This document shows, piece after piece, positions 9,635 through 19,466 of a DNA stretch of 64,000 nucleotides. Made by a program: the position numbers and the translations under genes. The stretch's first letter is position 1, and every line of letters begins with the position of its first letter. Below the pieces are notes generated by a model. It did not search any database, had not been told where the DNA came from, and was given only the letters and a program-made list of their open reading frames with translations. The DNA is taken from the NCBI GenBank assembly GCA_001897675.1, contig MKUE01000095.1, positions 1-64,000 of the forward strand. The letters run 5' to 3'. Origin of the DNA: Thiobacillus sp. 65-1059 (GTDB lineage: Bacteria; Pseudomonadota; Gammaproteobacteria; Burkholderiales; Thiobacillaceae).

Positions 9635-10303
9635 TTATAGAGGTATGAAACTGAGGAAGAAGCGCGCCAGCCAGCTCATCATTTCGGCCTTGTCGAAATT
9701 GGCGCTGGTGCGGTACTCGATGCGCGCGTCCGCCACCTTGGCCGACGACACGACGTTGCCCGCCTGGATGGTGTCGGGGTTGACCACGCCCGACAGGCGG
9801 ATGTATTCGGTGCTCTTGTCGAGCGCAACCTGTTTTTCGCCGGCGACGGCCAGATTGCCGTTGGGCAGCACTTCGACCACGGTGACGCTGACGCTGCCGG
9901 TGAAGTTGTTGCTGGAATTGACCGCGGACTTGGCGTCGTACTGGTTCGACGCCTCGGCGTTCAGCCCCAGGCCCTGGAACATTTTCAGCGGCAGCCCGGC
10001 GACCGCGCTGATCGACGAATCGACCTCGCTGGTCTTCGAGCCATTGGAGGACGCCTGTTTGCCCGCCTGGGTTTTTTCGTTGATGGCGATGGTCAGCACG
10101 TCGCCGACGTTGCGCGCGCGCCGGTCTTCGAACAGCGGGCGGTAAGCGGCCGCCTGGTAGATCGCGCCATTGCCGGCGGCCTGGGATGCCTGCATCTGCG
10201 GCCGCGCGGTGGTCGGCTGCTGCACGATGCTCGACGGCGTGGTGGCGCAGGCGCTCAACCCGAGGATCAATGCCAGCGCGCCGGCCGAACGCAGGGTGTT
10301 CAT
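9635..10303 (-). CDS. flgH: flagellar L-ring lipoprotein FlgH
   Basis: Outer-membrane L-ring subunit (222 aa). The N-terminal lipobox is LGLSAC, with Cys as the lipidation site; the body contains VGDVLTIAINEKTQAGK and the C-terminus IEYRTSANFDKAEMMSWLAR-type conserved ending. The reading frame stays open far upstream through flgG, so the start is set by the ATG at 10303 with a GAGG site 6 bases before it. It starts 8 bases after the end of flgG. Confidence 0.95.
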   Translation of the reverse strand: MNTLRSAGALALILGLSACATTPSSIVQQPTTARPQMQASQAAGNGAIYQAAAYRPLFEDRRARNVGDVLTIAINEKTQAGKQASSNGSKTSEVDSSISAVAGLPLKMFQGLGLNAEASNQYDAKSAVNSSNNFTGSVSVTVVEVLPNGNLAVAGEKQVALDKSTEYIRLSGVVNPDTIQAGNVVSSAKVADARIEYRTSANFDKAEMMSWLARFFLSFIPL

Positions 10304-10311
10304 GACAATCC

Positions 10312-11094
10312 TCACAGCTGCGTCAGGCGCTGCAGCATCTGGTCGGATGTCTGGATCGCCTTGCTGTTGATCTCGTACGCGCGCTGGGTCTGGATCATGT
10401 TGACCATTTCTTCCACCACGTTGACGTTCGAGGTCTCGACGTAGCCCTGATTCAGCAGGCCGGCGCCGTTGCTGCCGGGCGCGTTGGAACTCGGCGTGCC
10501 GGAGGCGGCGGTCTCGGCGTAGAGGTTTTCGCCCATGCTCTGCAGGCCGGCCGGGTTGACGAACATCGCCAGCTGCAGGGTGCCGACGGTCACCGGCGCG
10601 GTCGCCCCCGCCTGCGTCACCGACACCGTGCCGTCGCGCGCGATGGTGAGGGTTTGCGTGTCGGGCGGAAGGGTGATGGCGGGCTGCACCGCATAGCCGC
10701 TGGACGTCACCAGCTGGCCGTTGGCATCCGCCTGGAACGAGCCGTCGCGGGTATAGGAGGTGGTGCCGTCCGGCATCAGCACCTGGAAGAAGCCGTTGCC
10801 CTGGATCGCCACGTCCTTGGCGTTGCCGGTCTGCTGCAGGTTGCCCTGGGTGAAGATGCGCTCGGTCGCCACCGGTTTCACCCCGGTGCCGATCTGCAGG
10901 CCCGAGGGCAGCTGGGTCTGTTCCGACGACTGCGCGCCGGGCTGGCGGATGGTCTGGTACAGCAGGTCCTCGAACACCGCGCGCGAGCGCTTGAAGCCGC
11001 TGGTGCTGACGTTGGCGAGGTTGTTGGAAATCACGTCCATCTGCGTCTGCTGCGCATCCAGGCCGGTCTTGGCAATCCACAGTGAGCGAATCAT
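10312..11094 (-). CDS. flgG: distal rod protein FlgG
   Basis: Distal rod subunit (260 aa, the standard length). It begins [20 protein letters not shown] with the rod-family signature [24 protein letters not shown] and ends with [21 protein letters not shown], the terminal coiled-coil helix of axial proteins. It lies between flgF and flgH in the usual order. Confidence 0.96.
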   Translation of the reverse strand: MIRSLWIAKTGLDAQQTQMDVISNNLANVSTSGFKRSRAVFEDLLYQTIRQPGAQSSEQTQLPSGLQIGTGVKPVATERIFTQGNLQQTGNAKDVAIQGNGFFQVLMPDGTTSYTRDGSFQADANGQLVTSSGYAVQPAITLPPDTQTLTIARDGTVSVTQAGATAPVTVGTLQLAMFVNPAGLQSMGENLYAETAASGTPSSNAPGSNGAGLLNQGYVETSNVNVVEEMVNMIQTQRAYEINSKAIQTSDQMLQRLTQL

Positions 11095-11119
11095 GTCGGC
11101 TCCTTCAAATAATCGGGGA

Positions 11120-11860
11120 TCAGTTCATCGACAGCAGCTGCGCCGCCTTGCCGTCGTTGTTCTCGGCGTGCTGCAGCAGCTTCATGTGCATGTCGAACTG
11201 GCGCGCCAGCGAGATCATGTTGACCATTTCGTCGACGACGTTGACGTTGGAGGACTCCAGCGCGCCGCTGATCAGCGTCACCCTGGGGTCGGCGTTGGCG
11301 GCGTCGCCGGTCTTCAGCCGGAACAGGCCGTCGTCGCCGCGCACCAGTTCGGCTTGCGGCGGGTTCACCAGCTTCATGCGGCCGATCGAGGTCAGCCCGG
11401 TGGCGGTGGAGCCGTCGGGCACCAGCGAAATCGTGCCGTCCTTGGCCACCGCGATGTTGCGGCCGGGCGGAATCGCCAGCGGGCCGCCGTCGCCCATCAC
11501 GGTGAGCCCGCTGCCGGTCTGCAGCACGCCGTTCTCGTCCAGCTTGAGGCTGCCGTTGCGGGTATAGGCCTCGGTTCCGTCCGCCGCCTGCACCGCGATC
11601 CAGCCGTCGCCCTGCACCGCCACGTCGAGATCGCGCCCGGTATGCTGGATCGCGCCGCCGCGGAAATCGCTGCCGGTGGTGGAGTCGACCACGAAGGCGC
11701 GGGTCGGCAGGATCGCACCCTGCACCGGCACCGCGCGGAACTGGTCGATCTGCGCGCGAAAGCCGGTGGTGGTCGCGTTCGCCAGATTGTGCGAGGTGGT
11801 CGCCTGCTGCTCCAGCGCGTGTTTCGCGCCGGTCATGGCGGTGTAGATGAGACGGTCCAT
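11120..11860 (-). CDS. flgF: proximal rod protein FlgF
   Basis: Proximal rod subunit (246 aa). The N-terminus [19 protein letters not shown] and the motif [13 protein letters not shown] are typical, as is the terminal [19 protein letters not shown] helix. It precedes flgG by 25 bases and follows flgE by 31 bases. Confidence 0.95.
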   Translation of the reverse strand: MDRLIYTAMTGAKHALEQQATTSHNLANATTTGFRAQIDQFRAVPVQGAILPTRAFVVDSTTGSDFRGGAIQHTGRDLDVAVQGDGWIAVQAADGTEAYTRNGSLKLDENGVLQTGSGLTVMGDGGPLAIPPGRNIAVAKDGTISLVPDGSTATGLTSIGRMKLVNPPQAELVRGDDGLFRLKTGDAANADPRVTLISGALESSNVNVVDEMVNMISLARQFDMHMKLLQHAENNDGKAAQLLSMN

Positions 11861-11891
11861 GCTGCCTCCTCAGTACGTCGTCAAGTCAGGC

Positions 11892-13118
11892 TTAACGCAG
11901 GTTGACCAGGGTCTGCAGCACCGCATCCTGGGCCTTGATGGTCTGCGCGTTGGCCTGATATACCCGCTGCGCGGTGATCATGTTGACCAGTTCGGCGGTC
12001 AGGTCGACGTTGGAATCCTCCACCGCCATCGATTGCAGCACGCCCAGGCTGCCCGAGTCGGGCGCGCCCACCAGCGGGGTGCCCGAAGTCGAGGTTTCGC
12101 CCCACATGTTGTTGCCCAGCTGCTGCAGGCCGTTGGGGTTGGCGAAATTGGCCAGCACCACCTGGCCCAGCACGGCCGACTTGCCGTTGGTGTAGCGGCC
12201 CAAAACGATGCCGTCGGCGCCGACGTTGAAGCTGGCCAGCCGCCCCGAGGTGTAGCCGTCCTGGTTCAGCGTGTTGATGCTGAACGCGGAGCCGAACTGG
12301 GTGCTGTCGGTGAAATCGATCGTGAAATCGAGCGCGGTCGCCCCCGTCGCCACCGCCAGCCCGGATATGGTCAGCGGCGAGCCGCCGGTGAGGGCGCCGG
12401 TGTCGTTGAAGCTGAGGGTGCCGATCTGGCCATCCGCGCCGCTGCCGCTTATCAGTACGCCGTCATTGGCGGCAAAAACGTCCCAGGTTCCCGCTGCCGA
12501 TTTGACGTAGAAGGTCTGCAACGTGTGCTCGTTGCCCAGGCTGTCGTAGACCGAAAGGGCGGTCGAGTCGTGGTAGGTGGTCGGGTCGCTCATGTCGAAG
12601 TCGGCCGCCAGCAACGGCGTCTTGTTCGAATTGAAATTGTGCACCGCGTTCACCTCGCTCGTGACCTGCGGCACCAGGTCGGCGGTATTGATGCTCAGGG
12701 GCACCGGCGAGCCGGTCGCCAGCACGCCGTTGGCGTTCGCCATGTACCCGGTCAGCTTGGCGCCGGTCGGATTGACGATGAAGCCCATGCGGTCGAGCTG
12801 GAACTGGCCGTTGCGCTGGTAGGTGATTTCGCCGTTGTTGTCCATGCGGAAAAAGCCGCCGCCGTTGATGGCGATATCGAGCGGATTGTTGGTGGACGAG
12901 ATGTTGCCCTGGGTGAACTGCTGGGCCACCTGCGCCACCTTGGTGCCGATGCCGACGCCGGCGCCGCCGGCGCCGGTCAGGGAGTTGGCATAGACATCCG
13001 CAAACTGCGCCTGCGACTGCTTGAACCCCACGGTGCTGGCGTTGGCGACGTTGTTGCCGATGACATCCAGATTCTTTGCGGCGGCATTGAGCCCGCTCAG
13101 GCCTTGCTGAAAACTCAT
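11892..13118 (-). CDS. flgE: flagellar hook protein FlgE
   Basis: Main hook subunit (408 aa). The N-terminus MSFQQGLSGLNAAAKNLDVIG and the signature NNVANASTVGFKQSQAQFAD mark the axial core domain; the C-terminus has the DLTAELVNMITAQRVYQANAQ helix. The middle part forms the exposed hook domains. It follows flgD, its hook-cap scaffold, by 38 bases. Confidence 0.96.
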   Translation of the reverse strand: MSFQQGLSGLNAAAKNLDVIGNNVANASTVGFKQSQAQFADVYANSLTGAGGAGVGIGTKVAQVAQQFTQGNISSTNNPLDIAINGGGFFRMDNNGEITYQRNGQFQLDRMGFIVNPTGAKLTGYMANANGVLATGSPVPLSINTADLVPQVTSEVNAVHNFNSNKTPLLAADFDMSDPTTYHDSTALSVYDSLGNEHTLQTFYVKSAAGTWDVFAANDGVLISGSGADGQIGTLSFNDTGALTGGSPLTISGLAVATGATALDFTIDFTDSTQFGSAFSINTLNQDGYTSGRLASFNVGADGIVLGRYTNGKSAVLGQVVLANFANPNGLQQLGNNMWGETSTSGTPLVGAPDSGSLGVLQSMAVEDSNVDLTAELVNMITAQRVYQANAQTIKAQDAVLQTLVNLR

Positions 13119-13156
13119 GTTCTGCTCCTTGTAATGGTTGCTGGCGGTCCTGCTGC

Positions 13157-13822
13157 TCAGAAAATCTGCCGGATCTCGGCGTACCCCACGCTGGTGTTCC
13201 CCGCCAGGTTCAGCTGCACGCCCTGGCCGTTCTGCGAAACGCTGTTCACCATGCCGAGATTGAGGGCGACGCTGCTGACCGGCTGGTCGCCCTGGACGGC
13301 ATCGATCTTGAAGCTGTACTGGCCGGCAGGCGCCGCGGTTCCGCTGTCGGTCAGGCCGTCCCAGGCCAGCACGCTCACGCCCGCCTCCCTGGAGCCCAGT
13401 TCCAGCTTGCGCACCAGCCCGCCCGCGGCGTCGTGAATGCTGACGGTGACCTTGTCGGCCGGGCGCGCCAGCTCGAATCCCATCACATCCTCGAACTGGG
13501 CGGGGCTGACCGTGTCTCCCGGAACCAGCACGCCACGCCCGATCAGGCTGGCCGCCTGCGCCATCTGGTTGGCGCCCATGCTGGCGACCATGGCCTGCAG
13601 GCTGCTATTCATGTTCTCGATGCCTTCCACCGTGCTGAGTTGCGCCATCTGGCTGGTCACCTGGGCGTTGTCGAGCGGGTTCAGCGGATCCTGGTTCTTC
13701 ATCTGCGCAACCAGCAGGCTCAGAAAGCGGTCCTGGGTGTCTGCGGTGCCGTTCTTTGCTGTCCTGGCTGCGCCAGCGCCGAACTGGCTGCTGACATTGC
13801 CTGCGTCTTGTACCGTACTCAT
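13157..13822 (-). CDS. flgD: hook assembly scaffold FlgD
   Basis: Hook-capping protein (221 aa) on which FlgE subunits polymerise. The conserved N-terminal block DRFLSLLVAQMKNQDPLNP followed by DNAQVTSQMAQLSTVEGIENMN is diagnostic; the C-terminal half has the FlgD Ig-like/tudor segment with APAGQYSFKIDA. It lies between flgC and flgE. Confidence 0.95.
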   Translation of the reverse strand: MSTVQDAGNVSSQFGAGAARTAKNGTADTQDRFLSLLVAQMKNQDPLNPLDNAQVTSQMAQLSTVEGIENMNSSLQAMVASMGANQMAQAASLIGRGVLVPGDTVSPAQFEDVMGFELARPADKVTVSIHDAAGGLVRKLELGSREAGVSVLAWDGLTDSGTAAPAGQYSFKIDAVQGDQPVSSVALNLGMVNSVSQNGQGVQLNLAGNTSVGYAEIRQIF

Positions 13823-13835
13823 GGCGTGTCCTCGT

Positions 13836-14240
13836 TTATTGGCCCAGGCTCAATGTCTTGAGCAGCAGGGTTTTGGTGGTGTTCATCATTTCCACGTTGG
13901 ATTGGTAGGAACGCGAGGCGGAAATCATGTTGACCATCTCCTCCACCACGTTGACGTTGGGCATGGCCACGTAACCCTTGCCGTCGGCCAGCGGGTTTTT
14001 CGGGTCGTACACCATTTTCATCGGCGACGGATCCTCGATCACCGCCGCCACGTTCACCCCGGTGGCGCCGTTTTCGCCCACCGGCGTCGCGCTGAACACC
14101 ACCTGCCTGGCCTTGTAGGGCTCGCCGCTGGCGCTGGTCGCGCTGTCGGCGTTGGCGAGGTTGCTGGCGACGGTGTTCAGCCGCTGCGACTGGGCGTTCA
14201 TCGCCGAGCCGGCGACGTTGAAGATATTGAACAACGACAT
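13836..14240 (-). CDS. flgC: proximal rod protein FlgC
   Basis: Proximal rod subunit (134 aa, normal). It starts [20 protein letters not shown] with the axial motif ASNLANADS and ends with [24 protein letters not shown]. It starts 11 bases after the end of flgB and is followed by flgD. Confidence 0.95.
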   Translation of the reverse strand: MSLFNIFNVAGSAMNAQSQRLNTVASNLANADSATSASGEPYKARQVVFSATPVGENGATGVNVAAVIEDPSPMKMVYDPKNPLADGKGYVAMPNVNVVEEMVNMISASRSYQSNVEMMNTTKTLLLKTLSLGQ

Positions 14241-14251
14241 GCTCGGACTCC

Positions 14252-14659
14252 TTATCCCTGGATGGCGCTCAGCAGACCCTTGATCTGCTGGTTGATCCGG
14301 GTCAGGTTGAATTCGTACTGGATGGCGTTTTCGGCGAAGGCGGCGCGCTCGGCGTCGACGTCCACCGTGTTGCCGTCGACGCTGCCCTGGGCGGGAGTGC
14401 GGTACAGCAGCCCCGCCGCGGCGGTCTGGCCGGGATTGCCCGCCAGATGCCCGGGTGCCGTGGTGGCCAGCGGCGTCGCGCCGGAGGTGCCGCCGCCCTT
14501 GAGCGCGCCTTGCAGGGTCGCCTTGAAATCCATGTCGCGCGCCTTGTAATGCGGCGTGTCGGCATTGGCGATGTTGGACGCCAGCACCTGCTGGCGCTGG
14601 TCGCGGATGCGCAGCGCCTGTTGATGGAAATTCAGCATGTCATCCAGCCGGTTCAGCAT
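14252..14659 (-). CDS. flgB: proximal rod protein FlgB
   Basis: First rod subunit gene and first gene of the long minus-strand flagellar series (135 aa). It begins [20 protein letters not shown], carries [19 protein letters not shown] and ends with [20 protein letters not shown]. The frame is open further upstream, but the ATG at 14659 with an AAAGAGGTG site and the family alignment fix the start. The divergent flgA lies about 185 bases away. Confidence 0.95.
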   Translation of the reverse strand: MLNRLDDMLNFHQQALRIRDQRQQVLASNIANADTPHYKARDMDFKATLQGALKGGGTSGATPLATTAPGHLAGNPGQTAAAGLLYRTPAQGSVDGNTVDVDAERAAFAENAIQYEFNLTRINQQIKGLLSAIQG

Positions 14660-14715
14660 GGTCGTCACCTCTTTACTTTGCCGCCTGCGCTGCAAAGCCT
14701 TTTTGCGATGACTGC

Positions 14716-14808
14716 ATCCTAGACATGCGCCTGTCCATTCAATCGCACGATAAGCGGCAGAAAGCCGGTTCATTTCGGCGTTTCGGATGCGGCCGCGCTT
14801 CCTAGAAT
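14716..14808. promoter_or_regulatory. divergent flgB / flgA promoter region
   Basis: The gap between flgB and flgA holds two -10-like hexamers facing opposite ways: TAGGAT on the minus strand (14716-14721, with TTGAAT at 14737-14742 as a weak, closely spaced -35) for flgB, and TAGAAT on the plus strand (14803-14808) for flgA. No clean sigma-54 or sigma-28 element is present, which suggests activator-dependent sigma-70 transcription. This is pattern-based inference. Confidence 0.35.
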
Positions 14809-14843
14809 GACGCACTGTGAAAAAGCGAATCGAGGAGCCGAGG

Positions 14844-15557
14844 ATGGCCGCACAACCGATCCATGCAGGCGGACCTGCCCGCGGGCTGTGGCTGGCCGCC
14901 GCCTGCCTGAGCCTGGCGGCCGCCGTCCACGCGGCCGATCCGCAAGACCCCGCGGCGCTGCAGGCCCACGCCGAGCGCTTCCTGAAAACGCAGACCGGCG
15001 GCCTGCCGGGCAAGGTGACGATACAGGTCAAGCCGCCGCGCACTGCGCTGCCCGCCTGCGCCGCGCTCGACGCATTCCTGCCCGCCGGCAGCCGCAGCAT
15101 CGGCAAGATCAGCGTCGGCGTGCGCTGCCTGGCGCCGGCGCAATGGACGGTCTACCTGCCCGCGCAGGTGCGGGTGATCGGCCCGTATGCCGTCACCCGC
15201 CAGCCGCTTCCCGCCAATCACGTCCTCACCGCCGCCGACATCGTGCTGCGCGAGGGCGATCTCGGCAGCCTGCCCGCCGACGTGGTCACCGATGCCGAGG
15301 CGATGCTGGGCTACCGCGCGGTTTCCGGGCTGGCCGCGGGCGCGCCGCTGCGCAGCGCCCTGCTGCGTCCCCCGCTTGCGGTGCAGCAGGGCCAGGTCAC
15401 CCGGCTGGTGCTGAACGGCCCGGGATTTTCCGTGCAGAGCGAAGGCCAGGCGCTGGCCAATGCCGGGCGCGGCGACCGGGTGCGGGTAAAAACCCGCTCC
15501 GGCCAGGTGATCAGCGGCGTCGCATACGACGGCCAGCAGGTCGTCGTCGCCTTTTGA
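14844..15557 (+). CDS. flgA: P-ring assembly chaperone FlgA
   Basis: Periplasmic chaperone needed for P-ring assembly of FlgI (237 aa). A signal peptide (hydrophobic LWLAAACLSLAAAVHA) is followed by a SAF domain typical of FlgA (VTRQPLPANHVLTAADIVLREGDLG) and a C-terminal domain ending in GVAYDGQQVVVAF. The ATG at 14844 with a GAGGAG site is preferred over a GTG at 14817, which would lie at the presumed transcript start. It diverges from the flgB series and precedes flgM. Confidence 0.92.
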   Translation: MAAQPIHAGGPARGLWLAAACLSLAAAVHAADPQDPAALQAHAERFLKTQTGGLPGKVTIQVKPPRTALPACAALDAFLPAGSRSIGKISVGVRCLAPAQWTVYLPAQVRVIGPYAVTRQPLPANHVLTAADIVLREGDLGSLPADVVTDAEAMLGYRAVSGLAAGAPLRSALLRPPLAVQQGQVTRLVLNGPGFSVQSEGQALANAGRGDRVRVKTRSGQVISGVAYDGQQVVVAF

Positions 15558-15655
15558 GCCGCGCCTCGACTTCAGAATATTGGTGAATTGACGTTACTCG
15601 TGTAGCGTGGGAAATGTCCTCCCCTTGCCGCCCGACCCGAAACCAGGAACCCGCC

Positions 15656-15952
15656 ATGAAAATCGATCCAGGCCTGAAGCAGGTTACGTTGCCCCCCTCC
15701 GTCGAAAACCGCCCTGCCCAGCCGCAGGCGAACAAGCGTACCGGCGCCGAGCAGACCGATGTCACGCTGAGTCCGCGCGCTGCCCAGCTGAAACAGCTGG
15801 AAACCCAGCTGGCGGCGATCCCGGCGATCGACCGGGCGCGGGTGGACGGCATCAAGGAAGCCATCGCCAGCGGCCAGTACACCATCAAACCCGAAAACAT
15901 CGCCGCAGGCCTGATCGATTCGGTGAAGGAAATGCTCCATGTCGCCAGATAG
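15656..15952 (+). CDS. flgM: anti-sigma-28 factor FlgM
   Basis: Cytoplasmic inhibitor of the flagellar sigma factor FliA, exported when the hook is complete. It is 98 aa, beginning MKIDPGLKQV, with the C-terminal sigma-binding helices (QLKQLETQLAAIPAIDRARVD and the IAAGLIDSVKEML end). The start is the ATG at 15656, behind CAGGAA. It overlaps flgN by 14 bases, indicating translational coupling. A TTGACG hexamer at about 15591 is a possible -35. A second flgM-like gene lies at 36976-37284. Confidence 0.93.
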   Translation: MKIDPGLKQVTLPPSVENRPAQPQANKRTGAEQTDVTLSPRAAQLKQLETQLAAIPAIDRARVDGIKEAIASGQYTIKPENIAAGLIDSVKEMLHVAR

Positions 15953-16430
15953 GCCGGCGTCCCCCGATCCCGCTCCGCTTGCCGGTCTGGCGGCGGAAAG
16001 CGCTGCCTGGCAGGGCTTGCTGGAGATCCTGCAGGACGAGGAGCGGGCACTGATCGCGGGCGAGGCCGACCGCCTGGCCCCGCTGAATGCCGCCAAGCTG
16101 ACGCAGTTGCAGGCCGCGAGCGAGTATGCGCGAAAGCGCCATGCCGAGCTGCTGGCCGCCGGACACGCCGCCGATCGCGCCGGCGTGGACGCCTGGCTGG
16201 CGCGGCACGGCCAGCCCGAACAGCGCGCCCGCTGGCAACAGCTGTGCGCGCTCGAACAGGAGGTGCAGGCGGCGAACCAACGCATCGGCTCGCTGATCGA
16301 GTTGCGCCTCAGTTCCACCCGGCAGGCGCTCAATGTGCTGGTCCACGCCGCGACCAGCCAGGGTGGCCTGTACGATCAAGCCGGCCAGGCGGTCGCCGCG
16401 CGCAAGGGCACCCCCCTCACCGCCGCCTGA
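15939..16430 (+). CDS. flgN: flagellar export chaperone FlgN
   Basis: Cytoplasmic chaperone for the hook-filament junction proteins FlgK and FlgL (163 aa). It is helical throughout, with the FlgN-family N-terminal helix (LLEILQDEERALIAGEADRL) and a C-terminal region with NQRIGSLIELRLSSTRQALN. It overlaps the end of flgM. Its stop TGA abuts the oppositely directed mnmC stop, the two forming the palindrome TGATCA at 16428-16433, with no terminator hairpin between. Confidence 0.9.
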   Translation: MSPDRPASPDPAPLAGLAAESAAWQGLLEILQDEERALIAGEADRLAPLNAAKLTQLQAASEYARKRHAELLAAGHAADRAGVDAWLARHGQPEQRARWQQLCALEQEVQAANQRIGSLIELRLSSTRQALNVLVHAATSQGGLYDQAGQAVAARKGTPLTAA

Positions 16431-18248
16431 TCAGCGGGCGAAGCGCCCAGGCGCGATCGCCCGCATCAAATCGGCCTCCAGCGGCAGCGGCTGGCGGGTG
16501 ATGCGGTCGGCCAGCGCCTCGCCCAGCAAGCCCGCCCACACCACCCCGCGCGACGCGTAGCCCGCCGCCACATACAACCCCGCCTGCCCGCCGACCGCCC
16601 CCAGCATCGGCAGCCGGTCCGGCAGCGTAGCGCGCAGCGCTGCGCGCCCGCTCACTGCCGCCAGCGCGCAGCGTTCGCCCGCCCCCGGCAGGATCGCCTC
16701 CAGCCGGGCCAGGTTGGCAAGATCGCTCGCCCTGCGCGGTGCGCTGTCGTCGTCATCGTGCTCGTAGGTCGCGCCGACCACAAGCTGGCCTGCACCCGCC
16801 GCCACGTAGCCTTCGCGCGCGATCACCCGCCGGATTTCCGGCAGCCCGCCGGGCGGCAGCCGCGTGACCTGGCCGCGCACGGTATGCAGCGGCCAGGCCT
16901 GCCCCGCAACCAGATCCAGAACGCCGCGCGCGTTGGCCAGCACCACGGCATCGGCATCCGCCAGCACCGCACCATCCTCGCCCAGCGCCTGCCAGCCGGC
17001 AGCGCCGCCCTGCACGCGCGCCACCGCGCAGCCGGTTCTCAGCTGGATTGCCGGATGATCGAGCCAGGCGCGGCACAGGCTTCCCGGCACCACCCAGCCC
17101 GCCGCCGGGTAAAACACCCCGGCCGCGGCGACCGGCCAGTTCGCCAGTTCGCGCGCTTCGTCCCTCTCCACCCAGCGCGCGTAATCGGCGGGCGGCGCGG
17201 TGCCGGCCAGCGCCAGCCGCTGCCGCGCCGCCGCAGCCGCGTCTTTGGCCAGATGCAGCACGCCGCAGCGCGACCATTCCGGCGCATCGCCCAGCGCGGC
17301 CCAGGCGCGCAGATCGTGCAGAAACGCCGCGCGCGTCAGCCGGCTGGCGTGGTTGTCGTCGCGCGAGAGCACCGGGCGGAACACCGCCAGCGGATTGCCG
17401 GAGGCCTCCTGCGCGCTGTCTGCCGCGCGTTCCAGCACGGCGACGGCGACGCCGCGCTGCGCCAGCGCATGTGCCACGGCCGCCCCGGCGACGCCGGCGC
17501 CGATGACGGCGACACGCCGCGGCACGGCGGATTCATCGGCGCCGGCCTTGGCGGCGAAACGCGCACTCAGGCAATGCCTCTTGCGGCCGTAGCCGGCGCG
17601 TTTTTCGCAGGCGAAGCCCGCCCGGTTCAGCCCCTCGCGCACCGCTGCCGCCACCGTGTAGGTCGCCGCCACCGCCCCGGGGTTCGCCAGCCGCGCGAGT
17701 TCGGCAAACAGTCCGGGCTGCCAGAGGTCGGCGTTGCGGTCGGGGGCGAAACCATCTAGATAGAAGGCGTCGACGCCCGCCTCGACCTGCGGCAGGCAGT
17801 TCGCCGCCTCGCCCAGCATCAGGGTGAGCTGCACCCGCCCGCCGTCGAGCGCGATGCGATGGAAACCCGGCGTCGGCATCGGCCAGTTCGCCCGCAGTTC
17901 GCTGGCCAGCGCCGCCCATTCCGGCCATTGCGCATGCAGGCGCGCCAGGTCGTCGACGCCGAACGGATGCTTTTCGACCGACAGGAAATGCAGCCGCGCG
18001 GGGCGCGCCGGGTCGTCGCGCCACGCCGCCCAGGTCGCCAGGAAATTCAGCCCGGTGCCGAAGCCGGTTTCCAGCATGACGAAGCGGGCGCGATGTGCCC
18101 ACGCCTGCGGCAGGCCGCAGCCCTGCAGGAAGACGTGGCGCGCCTGCCCGGCACCGCCGTCGGCAGTATGGTAGATGTCGCCGTAGGCGGCGGAATACGG
18201 CACGCCGTCCCTGAATTCGAGGCGGGCCGGAATAATGGTTTTCAGCAT
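16431..18248 (-). CDS. mnmC: tRNA mnm5s2U biosynthesis bifunctional enzyme MnmC
   Basis: Two-domain enzyme (605 aa) that finishes the 5-methylaminomethyl-2-thiouridine modification at wobble position 34 of tRNA. The N-terminal half (about 1-235) is a SAM methyltransferase with LETGFGTGLNFL at about 59-70 and the FYLDGFAPDRN motif; the C-terminal half (from about 245) is an FAD-dependent demodification oxidase with the Rossmann motif GAGVAG at about 250-255 and VRGQVTRLP, GATYEHDD and AAGYASRGVVWAG blocks. Both domains look complete. The gene converges on flgN and diverges from the efflux operon 45 bases away. Confidence 0.94.
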   Translation of the reverse strand: MLKTIIPARLEFRDGVPYSAAYGDIYHTADGGAGQARHVFLQGCGLPQAWAHRARFVMLETGFGTGLNFLATWAAWRDDPARPARLHFLSVEKHPFGVDDLARLHAQWPEWAALASELRANWPMPTPGFHRIALDGGRVQLTLMLGEAANCLPQVEAGVDAFYLDGFAPDRNADLWQPGLFAELARLANPGAVAATYTVAAAVREGLNRAGFACEKRAGYGRKRHCLSARFAAKAGADESAVPRRVAVIGAGVAGAAVAHALAQRGVAVAVLERAADSAQEASGNPLAVFRPVLSRDDNHASRLTRAAFLHDLRAWAALGDAPEWSRCGVLHLAKDAAAAARQRLALAGTAPPADYARWVERDEARELANWPVAAAGVFYPAAGWVVPGSLCRAWLDHPAIQLRTGCAVARVQGGAAGWQALGEDGAVLADADAVVLANARGVLDLVAGQAWPLHTVRGQVTRLPPGGLPEIRRVIAREGYVAAGAGQLVVGATYEHDDDDSAPRRASDLANLARLEAILPGAGERCALAAVSGRAALRATLPDRLPMLGAVGGQAGLYVAAGYASRGVVWAGLLGEALADRITRQPLPLEADLMRAIAPGRFAR

Positions 18249-18293
18249 CCCCGAATGTTACATTGGGCCGGTTCGCTGCTGCCCCGCCCTATC

Positions 18294-19466
18294 ATGCCGA
18301 AACCGAAAACCTGGCTGCGTCTTGTACTCGTCGTGCTGGCGCTCGCTGCGCTGGCCTATGCGGCCTGGCGCTTCACCCGGCCGCTGCCGCCCGCAGTCGA
18401 ACTCGCCACGATCGCGCGCGGCACGGTGGAAGCCACCGTGGTCAACACCCGCGCCGGCACGGTCAAGGCCTGCCGCCGCGCCCGCCTCGCCCCGGTGGCG
18501 GGCGGGCAGATCGTCAAGCTGTGGGTGAAGGAAAGCGACCGCGTGAAGGCAGGGCAGCCGCTGCTGGAACTGTGGAACCGCGACCTTGCCGCGCAGCGCG
18601 AACTCGCCACCCGCCAGCTGGCCACCAGCGAGGAGCGCCGCCGCGAAGCCTGCATCATGGCCGACAACGCGCGGCGCAACGCCGAGCGCACCCAGCAGCT
18701 TGCCGCGCGCGGCTTCGTCAGCCCGCAGCGCGGCGAGGACGATCGTGCCGAAGCGCGCGCCCGCCAGGCCAATTGCGATGCGCTCGCCACCGACGTCAAG
18801 CGCGCGCAGGCGCAGATCCGCGTCGCCCTGGCCGGGCTGGAGCGCACCACGCTGACCGCGCCGTTTGCCGGCATCGTGGCCAAGGTCACCGGCGAGGTCG
18901 GCGAATTCACCACGCCGTCGCCGCCCGGCATCCCCACCCCGCCCGCGGTCGACCTGATCGACGACACCTGCCTCTACGTCAGCGCGCCGATGGACGAGGT
19001 CGATGCCCCCAGGCTGAAGCCCGGCCAGCCCGCGCGCATCACCTTCGACGCCCTGCCCGGACAGGTCTTTCCCGGCCATGTGCGGCGCATTGCGCCGTAC
19101 GTGACCGAGGTGGAAAAGCAGGCGCGCACGGTCGATGTCGAGGTCGATTTCGACACGCCGCCCAAACAGATCCTGCTGGTCGGCTACAGCGCCGATGCCG
19201 AAATCGTCACCGAGCGCCGCGACAACGTGCTGCGCGTGCCCACCCAGGCGATCCGGCAGGACGGCACGGTCTTGGTGCTGGGCAGGGACGACAGGCTGGA
19301 AACGCGCAGCCTGAAAACCGGGCTGGCCAACTGGGCGTTCACCGAAGTCACCGGCGGTCTGAATGCCGGCGAGCGGGTGCTGCTGTCATTCGACCGCGAA
19401 GACGTGCAGGCAGGCACCCAGGTCACGCCCAATCCCCCGAAGGACACGAAAGCCGCGAAGCCATGA
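18294..19466 (+). CDS. efflux periplasmic adaptor (HlyD/MacA-like)
   Basis: Membrane-fusion protein of a tripartite exporter (390 aa). One N-terminal membrane helix (about 5-25) is followed by a lipoyl/barrel-sandwich half, a helical hairpin (about 95-175), the second lipoyl half (LTAPFAGIVAKVTGEVGEF) and beta-barrel/membrane-proximal domains. The ATG at 18294 is the sensible start because the region upstream in frame lies within antisense of mnmC. It overlaps the ATPase gene by four bases (ATGA). No TolC-type gene is present here and the substrate is unknown. Confidence 0.85.
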   Translation: MPKPKTWLRLVLVVLALAALAYAAWRFTRPLPPAVELATIARGTVEATVVNTRAGTVKACRRARLAPVAGGQIVKLWVKESDRVKAGQPLLELWNRDLAAQRELATRQLATSEERRREACIMADNARRNAERTQQLAARGFVSPQRGEDDRAEARARQANCDALATDVKRAQAQIRVALAGLERTTLTAPFAGIVAKVTGEVGEFTTPSPPGIPTPPAVDLIDDTCLYVSAPMDEVDAPRLKPGQPARITFDALPGQVFPGHVRRIAPYVTEVEKQARTVDVEVDFDTPPKQILLVGYSADAEIVTERRDNVLRVPTQAIRQDGTVLVLGRDDRLETRSLKTGLANWAFTEVTGGLNAGERVLLSFDREDVQAGTQVTPNPPKDTKAAKP

